This document shows positions 1-6,128 of a stretch of DNA of 9,203 nt, piece by piece; position 1 is the first letter of the stretch, and every line of letters starts with the position of its first letter. The notes beneath the pieces are model-generated. The model saw nothing but the letters and a program-made list of their open reading frames with translations. It made no database searches and was not told the origin of the DNA. Both the position numbers and the translations under genes were made by a program. Source of the DNA: an uncultured Clostridium sp. (GTDB taxonomy: Bacteria; Bacillota; Clostridia; TANB77; CAG-508); assembly GCA_900553365.1 (NCBI GenBank), contig USDL01000030.1, positions 1-9,203 on the forward strand, in the 5' to 3' direction.

Positions 1-1057
1 TTTCATCGCTATCAACATAAGCTTTTAAATCAACTGTTCCATTTCCTATAACTCTAACTTTTTTATCATTAACTTTTAAGTCTACGATATTTATTCCTGC
101 ATTTTGAATTTCGTTTGCTTGTTCTTTTGAAATAACTGTGTCTTTTTCTACAATTACTTCTCCTGTTTCGCCATTTACTATGTCATCAAAAGTAACTTGA
201 TTTACTATTCTTGAACTTAAGTCTAATTTTTTATTATATTTATATCTTCCTACTTTTGATAAATCGTATCTTCTTGGATCGAAGAATAAATTATTAAATA
301 ATGTTCTTGCAGCGTCAACTGTTGGAAGCTCTCCTGGTCTTAATTTTTTGTAAATTTCAATAAGTGCTTCGTCTGTTGTTTTAGCTGTATCTTTTGCGAT
401 AGTTGCTAAAATTTTATCTTCATCACCGAAAAGTGCTGTTATTTGCTCGTCTGTAGCTAATCCTATTGCTCTTAAAAGAGTTGTTACTGGTAATTTTCTT
501 GTTCTATCTATTCTTACATAGAATACATCATTACCATCTGTTTCATACTCAAGCCAAGCACCTCTAATTGGCATAACTGTAGCTTTATATAATTTTTTAC
601 CTGTTTTATCATAATCTGATTCATAGTAGCAACCTGGTGATCTTACTAATTGGCTTACTACAACTCTTTCTGCACCATTAATTACAAATGTTCCGCTATC
701 TGTCATTAATGGAAAATCGCCTAAATAAATCTCTTGTTCTTTTATTTCTCCTGTTTCACGGTTTATTAGTCTTACTTTAACGTGTAATCTTGTTGAGTAT
801 GTAGTATCTCTTTCTTTTGCTTCTTCTAATGAGTATTTAGTTTCTTTTTCCATGTAATAATCGAAAAATTCTAGAACTAAATTTCCTGTGTAATCTTCAA
901 TAGGTGAAATATCTCTTAATACTTCTCCTAGTCCTTCATTTACAAACCAGTCGTAAGAATCTTTTTGAACTTGAATTAAGTTTGGTATATCTATAAAGTC
1001 TCCAATTCTTGCGAATGTTTTTCTTGTTGCTTTTTCGTAATTAATGTCTGTTAACAA
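1..1057 (-). CDS. rpoB: DNA-directed RNA polymerase subunit beta, N-terminal part (cut by window edge)
   Basis: This encodes the N-terminal 352 residues of the beta subunit of RNA polymerase, the catalytic core enzyme of transcription; the rest lies left of the window. The translation opens MLTDINYEKATRKTFARIGD and continues with family hallmarks: an IPNLIQVQKDSYDWF segment near residues 24-38, GDFPLMTDSGTFVINGAERV at about 113-132, VVSQLVRSPGCYY at about 133-145, and RGAWLEYETDGNDVFYVRID at about 175-194 in the beta lobe. The start is TTG at 1055-1057: no ATG lies near, and AAGGAG sits 10 bases upstream. The rifampicin-binding region is not reached. In most Bacillota rpoB follows rplJ-rplL; here the gene upstream is an ATPase, and a long leader with its own promoter precedes rpoB. 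Identification is secure; only the exact start is inferred. Confidence 0.97.
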   Translation of the reverse strand, partial: MLTDINYEKATRKTFARIGDFIDIPNLIQVQKDSYDWFVNEGLGEVLRDISPIEDYTGNLVLEFFDYYMEKETKYSLEEAKERDTTYSTRLHVKVRLINRETGEIKEQEIYLGDFPLMTDSGTFVINGAERVVVSQLVRSPGCYYESDYDKTGKKLYKATVMPIRGAWLEYETDGNDVFYVRIDRTRKLPVTTLLRAIGLATDEQITALFGDEDKILATIAKDTAKTTDEALIEIYKKLRPGELPTVDAARTLFNNLFFDPRRYDLSKVGRYKYNKKLDLSSRIVNQVTFDDIVNGETGEVIVEKDTVISKEQANEIQNAGINIVDLKVNDKKVRVIGNGTVDLKAYVDSDE

Positions 1058-1067
1058 AATAAATCAA

Positions 1068-1073
1068 CTCCTT
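1068..1073 (-). promoter_or_regulatory. Ribosome binding site of rpoB, supporting a TTG start
   Basis: On the minus strand AAGGAG lies 10 bases before TTG at 1057-1055. No in-frame ATG is close by, and the family's N-terminal homology begins a few residues after this TTG, so the site fixes the start. A second TTG inside the spacer is too close to the Shine-Dalgarno to be used. Confidence 0.8.
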
Positions 1074-1295
1074 GTTTTTTTATTCGAGCATAATTTATAT
1101 CTCAAGAAAGTCCCTCTTAAATTAAAGTGTATTATTAGTTTAAAGATATTCTGCTCCTAAATATTTTTAAGCTAATACCTTTACTTAAATTTAATTCCTC
1201 TTTCTTAATATTTCATTTGCTAAAAGGTGTTTTTTTAATTAAATAATAAATTAAATATTTTTTAAAAAAGTGTTTGTTTTTTTGTAAACGCAACA

Positions 1296-1353
1296 AAAAA
1301 GTGTAGTAATATATTGCTATATTAGGCTATTTATAGCCATTTCTACACTTTTT
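1296..1353 (-). terminator. Terminator-like hairpin in the rpoB leader (possible attenuator)
   Basis: Arms AAAAAGTGTAG (1296-1306) and CTACACTTTTT (1343-1353) are perfect complements of 11 bp. The loop holds a second palindrome, GGCTATTTATAGCC (1325-1338). Read on the minus strand, the second arm ends in a run of six T, as in an intrinsic terminator. It lies between the predicted promoter and rpoB, so it could attenuate rpoB transcription or simply end transcripts arriving from the ATPase gene. The stem is A/U-rich and therefore only moderately strong. Confidence 0.5.
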
Positions 1354-1435
1354 ATTTAGTTACAAATTATTTAACTTTTACTTACACTTTTCACTTTTAA
1401 AAAAATCACCATTTCTAATTAAATAGTTTACATAG

Positions 1436-1452
1436 TTTCGTGCTATACGAAA
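1436..1452. repeat. Inverted repeat TTTCGT-N5-ACGAAA at the start of the rpoB leader
   Basis: TTTCGT (1436-1441) and ACGAAA (1447-1452) are perfect inverted arms around five bases. On the minus strand they fall within the first few tens of transcribed bases of the predicted rpoB leader. They could form a 5' hairpin in the RNA or an operator in the DNA; the sequence does not decide between these. Confidence 0.5.
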
Positions 1453-1467
1453 AATATGTGCTTTATT

Positions 1468-1497
1468 ATAATACCATAATTTGGTATAGCTTGTCAA
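1468..1497 (-). promoter_or_regulatory. Probable sigma-A promoter driving rpoB
   Basis: On the minus strand TTGACA (1492-1497) and TATTAT (1468-1473) are separated by 18 bp. An overlapping TATAAT (1465-1470) gives a spacing of 21. The promoter starts 34 bases beyond the ATPase stop codon and points at rpoB. Its spacer carries a perfect palindrome, listed separately. Confidence 0.65.
1471..1487. promoter_or_regulatory. Palindrome ATACCA-N5-TGGTAT inside the rpoB promoter spacer
   Basis: ATACCA (1471-1476) and TGGTAT (1482-1487) form a perfect inverted repeat around five bases. It lies between the -35 and -10 hexamers of the predicted rpoB promoter and overlaps the -10 by three bases. This is a classical position for a repressor operator, or for a MerR-type activator given the 18-bp spacer. 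The binding protein is unknown. Confidence 0.45.
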
Positions 1498-1530
1498 GTT
1501 TTTTTGTGAAGTTTTCCAAAATTCTTGTCT

Positions 1531-2727
1531 TTATTTCAATAGCCAATTTATCAAGTTTATTTTCTTTATTCCATCATAGTCTGCATCTAAGTCGTTGTCC
1601 ATTGTTAGAATAACTTTTGGATAATGGTCTCCAGTTTTTTGTAGTGGTTTTAGTTCTCTTTCTAAAGTTGCTTCATCTCTTGTTGTTAGGGCAACCTGAT
1701 AGTAAACTAACCCTTCATGATTTTCTGCCACAAAATCAATCTCCATATCATCTAGTTTTCCAACATATACCTTGTAACCTCTTCTTAGAAGCTCTAAAAA
1801 TACAACATTTTCTAATAAATGTCCCATATCTTGACCAGCTTTTTTGCCTAATAAATAGTTTCTTAGTCCTGTATCTACTACATAATATTTATATCCACTT
1901 GATAGATTTTCTTTCCCTTTAACATCAAATCGTGGTACCTTGTATAATAAGAAACTTTCTAAGAATGAAGATATGTAGTTTTCTACAGTATGGTTACTTG
2001 TACTTCTGTTCATGCTTGTTAATGTGTCACTTATTTTCTTTGTTGTAATTGGGCTTCCAATGTTATCAAAAATATATTTTATTACACTTTCCAAAATTAG
2101 TTTATCTGTAATCTTATTCCTCATCATTATATCTTTATATACAACAGTTGAAAATATTCCGTCTAAATAGCTGTTTATCGTGTTTGGTGCTCTTTTAAAC
2201 AATTCTATGGTTTGAGGAAATGAGCCATATTTTAAATAGTATAAGAATTTACTTTCCTGATTTTGTTTATCATCAAATGTCGATAAATATTCTTTAAAAG
2301 AAAGTGGTAACATTTTTATCTCAACATATCTTCCTGATAGTAGTGTAGCAAGTTCTCCTGAAAGTATATATGCATTTGAGCCAGTTATATATAAATCAAC
2401 ATTTTTCATTATAAATAAACCGTCTACTGCCTTTTGGAATTTTTCTACAGTTTGTACTTCATCTATAAATACATAATTCATTTCGTCTTTTATTAATCTT
2501 TTCTTGATATAATTATATAATTCCATATAATCATTGAAGTTGTATTCTGGATTCTCTAAATTTATTTTTATTATCTGTTCTTCTTTTATTCCATTTTCTT
2601 TTAAGTAATTAATATATATATCAAACAATGTTGATTTTCCACACCTTCTAATGCCAGTTATTATTTTTATTAGTTTTTGGTCTTTAAAATCAATTAGCTG
2701 TTTTAGATAATTCGTTCTTTCTATCAT
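1531..2727 (-). CDS. AAA family ATPase with C-terminal DUF4143 domain
   Basis: A 398-residue protein of the AAA_14/DUF4143 group, P-loop ATPases common in anaerobic gut bacteria whose cellular role is not established. Visible parts: Walker A GIRRCGKST at residues 25-33, Walker B YVFIDEVQ at 85-92, a sensor-like TGSNAYILSGELATLLSGRY at about 115-134, a predicted winged-helix stretch at about 205-265, and the DUF4143 nuclease-like fold at about 280-398. The nuclease-like core has EIDFV (329-333), but the usual E-x-K strand reads YYQVAL (342-347), so catalysis by that domain is doubtful. The ATG at 2725-2727 is preceded by AGAGGTGAG. The gene has its own strong promoter and an adjacent repeated motif, and appears monocistronic, sitting between trmB and rpoB. 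Family assignment is firm; function and DNA binding are inference. Confidence 0.9.
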   Translation of the reverse strand: MIERTNYLKQLIDFKDQKLIKIITGIRRCGKSTLFDIYINYLKENGIKEEQIIKINLENPEYNFNDYMELYNYIKKRLIKDEMNYVFIDEVQTVEKFQKAVDGLFIMKNVDLYITGSNAYILSGELATLLSGRYVEIKMLPLSFKEYLSTFDDKQNQESKFLYYLKYGSFPQTIELFKRAPNTINSYLDGIFSTVVYKDIMMRNKITDKLILESVIKYIFDNIGSPITTKKISDTLTSMNRSTSNHTVENYISSFLESFLLYKVPRFDVKGKENLSSGYKYYVVDTGLRNYLLGKKAGQDMGHLLENVVFLELLRRGYKVYVGKLDDMEIDFVAENHEGLVYYQVALTTRDEATLERELKPLQKTGDHYPKVILTMDNDLDADYDGIKKINLINWLLK

Positions 2728-2748
2728 ACCTGCTCACCTCTTAATAAT

Positions 2749-2777
2749 ATTATAAATCCTTTTTAGGAAATAGTCAA
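2749..2777 (-). promoter_or_regulatory. Sigma-A promoter of the DUF4143 ATPase gene
   Basis: On the minus strand TTGACT (2772-2777) and TATAAT (2749-2754) are separated by exactly 17 bp, close to consensus. The predicted start leaves a very short leader before the Shine-Dalgarno and the ATG at 2727. A 26-bp palindrome begins two bases upstream of the -35 box. Confidence 0.8.
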
Positions 2778-2778
2778 G

Positions 2779-2829
2779 AGTGTTGGAAAAATATTTCCAA
2801 CACTTAGTATTATTAATATGTGTTGGAAA
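2779..2829. repeat. Three copies of GTGTTGGAAA flanking the ATPase promoter (putative operator)
   Basis: GTGTTGGAAA occurs at 2780-2789, inverted as TTTCCAACAC at 2794-2803, and again in the first orientation at 2820-2829, exactly 40 bp from the first copy. The first two form a perfect 26-bp palindrome with 11-bp arms (2779-2804) directly upstream of the ATPase -35 box. No T-run follows either side, so it is not a typical terminator. It most resembles a regulator binding array at the ATPase promoter. Confidence 0.6.
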
Positions 2830-2856
2830 TAATATTTTATGTATTTTTTTATATTT

Positions 2857-3516
2857 TTATTCTTGAATTTTAAATATTCCTGCTTTTATTTTTATACCTT
2901 CATTTTTGAATTTTATTTCATGTTCTGTCTCTATGTTTTCCCAAAAGTCTGGGGTTTCATTTAGATTATAAGTGGTTTTTATTGCTTCAAATCCCGCTTC
3001 TTTAAAGTATTCTAAGCTTTCTTTAAATAGTTCATCATCATCTGTTTTGAAATATATCTCTCCATTTGGTGTTAAGAATTGCTTATATTTTTCCAGTTGC
3101 TTTGTATGTGTTAATCTTCTTTTTTTGTGTCTTGGTTTTGGCCATGGGTTGCAGAAGTTTATGTATATTCTTTCAATATTATCTGTTTTATCTAATATAT
3201 TATTAATCTCTTCAACATCATATCTGGTAAGTGCTAGGTTTAAAACTTCTTTGTTTTCAAATTCTTCTATTATATTTCTATTTGCCATTCCTAATATTGC
3301 GTCTATTAAATCTATTGCAATATAGTTTATTTCTGGATTTTGCTTTGCTGCTTTCTTTACAAAAAAGCCCTTGCCACAACCTAGTTCTAAATATGTATGT
3401 TCATTTTTATTATTGAAAAATTCTCTCCATTTACCTTTAAACTCTTCTGGTTTTTGTACATAAAAAGGGCTTGCAAGAAGTTCAACTTTGGCCCAAGGTT
3501 TATTTCTAATTCTCAT
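2857..3516 (-). CDS. trmB: tRNA (guanine-N7-)-methyltransferase
   Basis: TrmB transfers a methyl group from S-adenosylmethionine to N7 of G46 in the tRNA variable loop. The 219-residue protein is of normal length. It shows the SAM-binding LELGCGKG (43-50), acidic AIDL (67-70) at the end of the next strand, the family block FCNPWPKPRHKKRRLT (121-136), TDDDELF (158-164) and TEHEIKF near the C-terminus (197-203). In the family block the residue usually seen as Asp (DPWPK) is Asn here. The ATG at 3514-3516 lies 8 bases after AAGGAG. The gene has its own promoter, divergent from cdd, and no clear terminator before the ATPase promoter region, so some read-through is possible. Confidence 0.95.
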   Translation of the reverse strand: MRIRNKPWAKVELLASPFYVQKPEEFKGKWREFFNNKNEHTYLELGCGKGFFVKKAAKQNPEINYIAIDLIDAILGMANRNIIEEFENKEVLNLALTRYDVEEINNILDKTDNIERIYINFCNPWPKPRHKKRRLTHTKQLEKYKQFLTPNGEIYFKTDDDELFKESLEYFKEAGFEAIKTTYNLNETPDFWENIETEHEIKFKNEGIKIKAGIFKIQE

Positions 3517-3530
3517 TTCATTTTCTCCTT
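3513..3530 (-). promoter_or_regulatory. trmB ribosome binding site with overlapping two-codon ORF
   Basis: On the minus strand AAGGAG (3525-3530) is followed after 3 bases by ATG AAA TGA (3513-3521). That stop codon overlaps the trmB ATG at 3514-3516. The trmB ATG has the better spacing, 8 bases. The mini-ORF may be coincidental, or it may let ribosomes start, stop and restart on trmB. Confidence 0.5.
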
Positions 3531-3538
3531 ACTTTTCT

Positions 3539-3567
3539 ATTATACGGTATCTTTCTTAAAAATTCAA
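3539..3567 (-). promoter_or_regulatory. Sigma-A promoter of trmB
   Basis: On the minus strand TTGAAT (3562-3567) and TATAAT (3539-3544) are 17 bp apart, a short distance before the trmB Shine-Dalgarno. It is divergent from the cdd promoter in the same 134-bp intergenic region. Confidence 0.7.
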
Positions 3568-3588
3568 ATATTTTATTTTTCCTTTATT

Positions 3589-3622
3589 TTGAATTGCATT
3601 TTTAACATTTTTATAGTATATT
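3589..3622 (+). promoter_or_regulatory. Promoter region of cdd with two overlapping candidate hexamer pairs
   Basis: Two registers fit equally well: TTGAAT (3589-3594) with TATAGT (3612-3617), and TTGCAT (3594-3599) with TATATT (3617-3622). Each has a 17-bp spacer. Either would start transcription just before the cdd Shine-Dalgarno at about 3636-3644. Confidence 0.6.
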
Positions 3623-3650
3623 ATTAATAGATTTGAAAGTGAGGTTTTTT

Positions 3651-4043
3651 ATGAGTTTAGATGAAGTTATAGAAGTTGCTAAAGAGGTTAGAAAAAAGGC
3701 TTATGTTCCTTATTCACATTATTATGTTGGGGCAGCTCTTGTGTGCAAGAATGGTAAGGTTTTTGCTGGATGTAATGTTGAAAACCAAGGAATTATGTCT
3801 ATTTGTGCTGAGAGGGTTGCTTTTACTAAAGCTATTTCCGAGGGTGAACGTGATTTTGATTATATTGTTATTTGCGGGGGAGCTGATTTAGAGCATTTAG
3901 ATAATTGCACTCCTTGCGGATATTGTAGGCAGTTCATGAGTGAATTTGTAGATAAAGATTTTAAGATTTTCTTACTTAGAGAAAATGATGAGGCACAAAT
4001 CTATCATATTCAAGATTTGTTGCCACATTCATTTGATTTATAG
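3651..4043 (+). CDS. cdd: Cytidine deaminase
   Basis: Cdd hydrolyses cytidine and deoxycytidine to uridine and deoxyuridine in pyrimidine salvage. The 130-residue protein matches the short homotetrameric class. PYSHYYVGAAL (20-30) and CNVEN (41-45) form the nucleoside pocket, CAER (52-55) supplies a zinc-binding Cys and the catalytic Glu54, and PCGYC (88-92) supplies the other two zinc Cys. The loop between CNVEN and CAER (QGIMSI) is one residue shorter than the common ASYGLT-type loop. The ATG at 3651 was chosen because GTGAGG lies six bases upstream; a TTG at 3633 in the same frame would place the Shine-Dalgarno inside the gene. The stop codon is one base from the convergent proS stop, and no terminator separates them. 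Confidence 0.95.
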   Translation: MSLDEVIEVAKEVRKKAYVPYSHYYVGAALVCKNGKVFAGCNVENQGIMSICAERVAFTKAISEGERDFDYIVICGGADLEHLDNCTPCGYCRQFMSEFVDKDFKIFLLRENDEAQIYHIQDLLPHSFDL

Positions 4044-4044
4044 G

Positions 4045-5481
4045 TTAGTATTGTCTTCCCCAAATCATAAATATTTTTGCTGGAGCCCCACAACATACGC
4101 ATTTATTTCCAATTTGTTTTTGATTAAATGGCATACATCTTGAGTGGGCTCCTGTTAATTCTTTTATTTTGTCTTCACATTCTTGTTTTCCGCACCACAT
4201 TGTTTCTATAAAGCCTTGGTTTGTATTTATTTTTTCCACAAATTCATTCAAATTTTCAGCTATTGAAGTTCGTTTTTCCATATTCTTTTTACATTCATTA
4301 TACATATTTTCTTGTATATTTTCTAATACTTCTCCCAATTTTGTTTCTATTTCTTCTAGTTTTACTGTTATTTTTTCAAAAGTATCTCTTCTTACAAAAA
4401 TACATTCTCCTTTTTCTATATCTCTTGGGCCTATTTCTATTCTTACTGGTACTCCCTTCATTTCCCATTCATTAAATTTGTATCCTGGTGTATAGCTTTC
4501 TCTTGTATCACATTCTATTCTGTACTTTTCGCCTAATAGCTTACTTAGTTCTTCAACTTTTTCTTTTACTTCTTGTTTTTGCATTGCTATTGGCACTATT
4601 ACTGCTTGGATTGGTGCAACTTTTGGTGGTAGTTTTAGTCCTCTATTGTCTCCATGTGCCATTATTGTTGCCCCAATTAGCCTTGTACTAATTCCCCAAG
4701 ATGTTTGATATGCGTATTCTTCCTTTCCTTCTTTATTTTGAAATTTTATATTAAATGGTTTTGAAAAGTTTTGTCCAAAATAGTGTGATGTTCCTGCTTG
4801 AAGTGCTCTACCATCATGCATTAATGTTTCTACTGTATAGGTATCTTCTGCTCCTGCAAATTTTTCTTTTTCTGTTTTCTTTCCTTTTATTGTTGGTATT
4901 GCAAGTAGATTTTCTATTACATCTGCATAAATGTTTAGCATTTGTATGGTTCTTTCCTTTGCTTCTTGAGGAGTTGAATGTACTGTATGCCCTTCTTGCC
5001 ACAAGAACTCTCTTGAACGTAAAAACGGCCTTGTTTCTTTTTCCCATCTTAATACATTACACCATTGGTTATATACCATTGGTAAATCTCTCCACGACTT
5101 TGCCCATTTTGAGTATAATGTTGAAAACATAGTTTCTGATGTTGGGCGAATACATAAACGTTCTTCTAGCACTTCCTGTCCGCCCATTGTAACCCATGCA
5201 ACTTCTGGTGCAAAGCCTTCTACATGGTCTTGTTCTTTATTTAATAAGCTTTCTGGAATTAGAACAGGCAAATAAATATTTTTAACTCCTGATTCTTTAA
5301 ATTTTTTATCTGCATATTTTTGTATGTTTTCCCAGATTGCATATCCATAAGGTTTTATTGCTATACAGCCTTTTGTATCTGTATAGTCTGCTAAATCTGC
5401 TTTTATAACTATATCAGTATACCATTTTGCAAAATTCTCCTCAATATTTGTTATTTCTTTAACAAAATTATTTTCATTCAT
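4045..5481 (-). CDS. proS: Prolyl-tRNA synthetase, type 3 (archaeal/eukaryotic-like)
   Basis: ProS activates proline with ATP and charges tRNA-Pro. The 478-residue protein is the short form without the bacterial INS editing domain and with a C-terminal zinc-binding domain. Class II motifs are visible: the RPTSE loop (112-116), motif 2 beginning RWEKETRPF (145-153), the GTSHYFGQNF strand (230-239), and motif 3 at HGDNRGLKLPP (276-286). An anticodon-binding domain follows at about 288-380. The C-terminal part has C430, C435, C461 and C463/C464, and the chain ends in the WGRQY typical of this type. The ATG at 5479-5481 overlaps the upstream ygjV stop as ATGA and has GGAAG nine bases before it, so the genes are probably co-transcribed and translationally coupled. 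No T-box is visible upstream. Confidence 0.96.
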   Translation of the reverse strand: MNENNFVKEITNIEENFAKWYTDIVIKADLADYTDTKGCIAIKPYGYAIWENIQKYADKKFKESGVKNIYLPVLIPESLLNKEQDHVEGFAPEVAWVTMGGQEVLEERLCIRPTSETMFSTLYSKWAKSWRDLPMVYNQWCNVLRWEKETRPFLRSREFLWQEGHTVHSTPQEAKERTIQMLNIYADVIENLLAIPTIKGKKTEKEKFAGAEDTYTVETLMHDGRALQAGTSHYFGQNFSKPFNIKFQNKEGKEEYAYQTSWGISTRLIGATIMAHGDNRGLKLPPKVAPIQAVIVPIAMQKQEVKEKVEELSKLLGEKYRIECDTRESYTPGYKFNEWEMKGVPVRIEIGPRDIEKGECIFVRRDTFEKITVKLEEIETKLGEVLENIQENMYNECKKNMEKRTSIAENLNEFVEKINTNQGFIETMWCGKQECEDKIKELTGAHSRCMPFNQKQIGNKCVCCGAPAKIFMIWGRQY

Positions 5482-6128
5482 AATAATTTACTTCCTTTCA
5501 ATCTTTTTATTAGCCTCCATTTAACAAGAGGCAATTCGGGGGAAAAGTTTAAAACCTCCTCACTTGCTTTGAATTTTAGTTTAAGATAAATTTTGAGTAT
5601 TCTTTTATGCACATTAAAGTTATAATCATGTTGCAATAATGCATATATTGTTGAAATAATAATTACACTTTCTGTTAATATTCCAATATATGCCATTACA
5701 AAAGCGTCATAGATTATCCAACACACACAAGTTTCTATTTGCCCATATCTTAGTATTTTTGTGCTTGGTTGCCATGTGAAGATTACTCCTGATAGGGATG
5801 CTAAAATTGGTAAAATATCGTAAATGCTATTATATGTAATTCCTCCGCATAATAGGGAAATTAAAATAAATATGATAAATACAATTTTGTTTTTCTGCTG
5901 CTTTTTATCTATATTTTTTTCACAGATATAGAATACTATACACCTTATCATGTTTATTGAAAACATCATCATTCCAGAATATGCTTCAATTAATAAATAC
6001 TGTAGAGAATATAGAAAGAATGAACCTATTTGCCAACAAAGAATTTTGGGCTTACTTTTTTGTTGAATACTAATTACATATATTACAAATGCAATAAAGC
6101 CAACAATTTGACTAAAAAAAATATTCAT
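5478..6128 (-). CDS. YgjV-family inner membrane protein
   Basis: A 216-residue, mostly hydrophobic protein with about seven predicted membrane spans (roughly 5-22, 30-50, 52-69, 82-97, 103-118, 133-150, 152-167) and a basic cytoplasmic-looking tail of about 45 residues. The N-terminal pattern of a G-containing helix followed by SIQQKSKPKIL (20-30), with the helix-loop layout after it, resembles the YgjV (Imp-YgjV) family, whose function is unknown. The ATG at 6126-6128 has AAAGGCAGG shortly upstream. The gene is first in a two-gene operon with proS, overlapping it by four bases, and is driven by a perfect-consensus promoter. The family call rests on pattern recognition and is less certain than the membrane topology. 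The link to proline or tRNA is only positional. Confidence 0.7.
   Translation of the reverse strand: MNIFFSQIVGFIAFVIYVISIQQKSKPKILCWQIGSFFLYSLQYLLIEAYSGMMMFSINMIRCIVFYICEKNIDKKQQKNKIVFIIFILISLLCGGITYNSIYDILPILASLSGVIFTWQPSTKILRYGQIETCVCWIIYDAFVMAYIGILTESVIIISTIYALLQHDYNFNVHKRILKIYLKLKFKASEEVLNFSPELPLVKWRLIKRLKGSKLL

Larger units (their letters stand above)
1058..1530 (-). other. Gene-free rpoB upstream region and probable long 5' leader
   Basis: This 473-bp stretch between the ATPase stop and the rpoB start has no convincing coding sequence. It holds a sigma-A-like promoter right after the ATPase gene, two palindromes near the predicted transcription start, and a terminator-like hairpin about halfway to rpoB. 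The predicted untranslated leader is roughly 400 nucleotides. Two very short minus-strand reading frames (1371-1412, 13 codons; 1317-1340, 7 codons) lack a ribosome binding site. I see no recognised riboswitch or T-box. Confidence 0.6.

Noticed and set aside
1617..1922. Plus-strand reading frame opposite the DUF4143 ATPase
   Set aside because: It is antisense to a gene with clear motifs, is dominated by Leu/Phe runs from the reverse of A-rich codons, and has no Shine-Dalgarno.
2779..2804. The 26-bp palindrome as a trmB terminator
   Set aside because: No T-run follows on the minus strand; the stem runs straight into the ATPase -35 box, and a third half-site nearby fits an operator better.
2972..3627. 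Plus-strand hydrophobic reading frames opposite trmB
   Set aside because: They mirror trmB codons, lack ribosome binding sites, and run across the trmB promoter. Their membrane-like composition is an artefact of the A+T-rich antisense strand.
3633..3650. Longer cdd with a TTG start adding six residues
   Set aside because: The extension overlaps the Shine-Dalgarno GTGAGG that serves ATG 3651, and the family N-terminus begins after that ATG.
3995..4020. Inverted repeat ACAAATC / GATTTGT near the end of cdd as a terminator
   Set aside because: It lies inside coding sequence, has only 7 bp and a 12-base loop, and no T-run follows on either strand.
4814..5047. Alternative minus-strand frame inside proS, and plus-strand frames opposite proS
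   Set aside because: proS is unambiguous and full length in its frame. The alternatives show basic or Leu-rich low-complexity sequence with no start signals.
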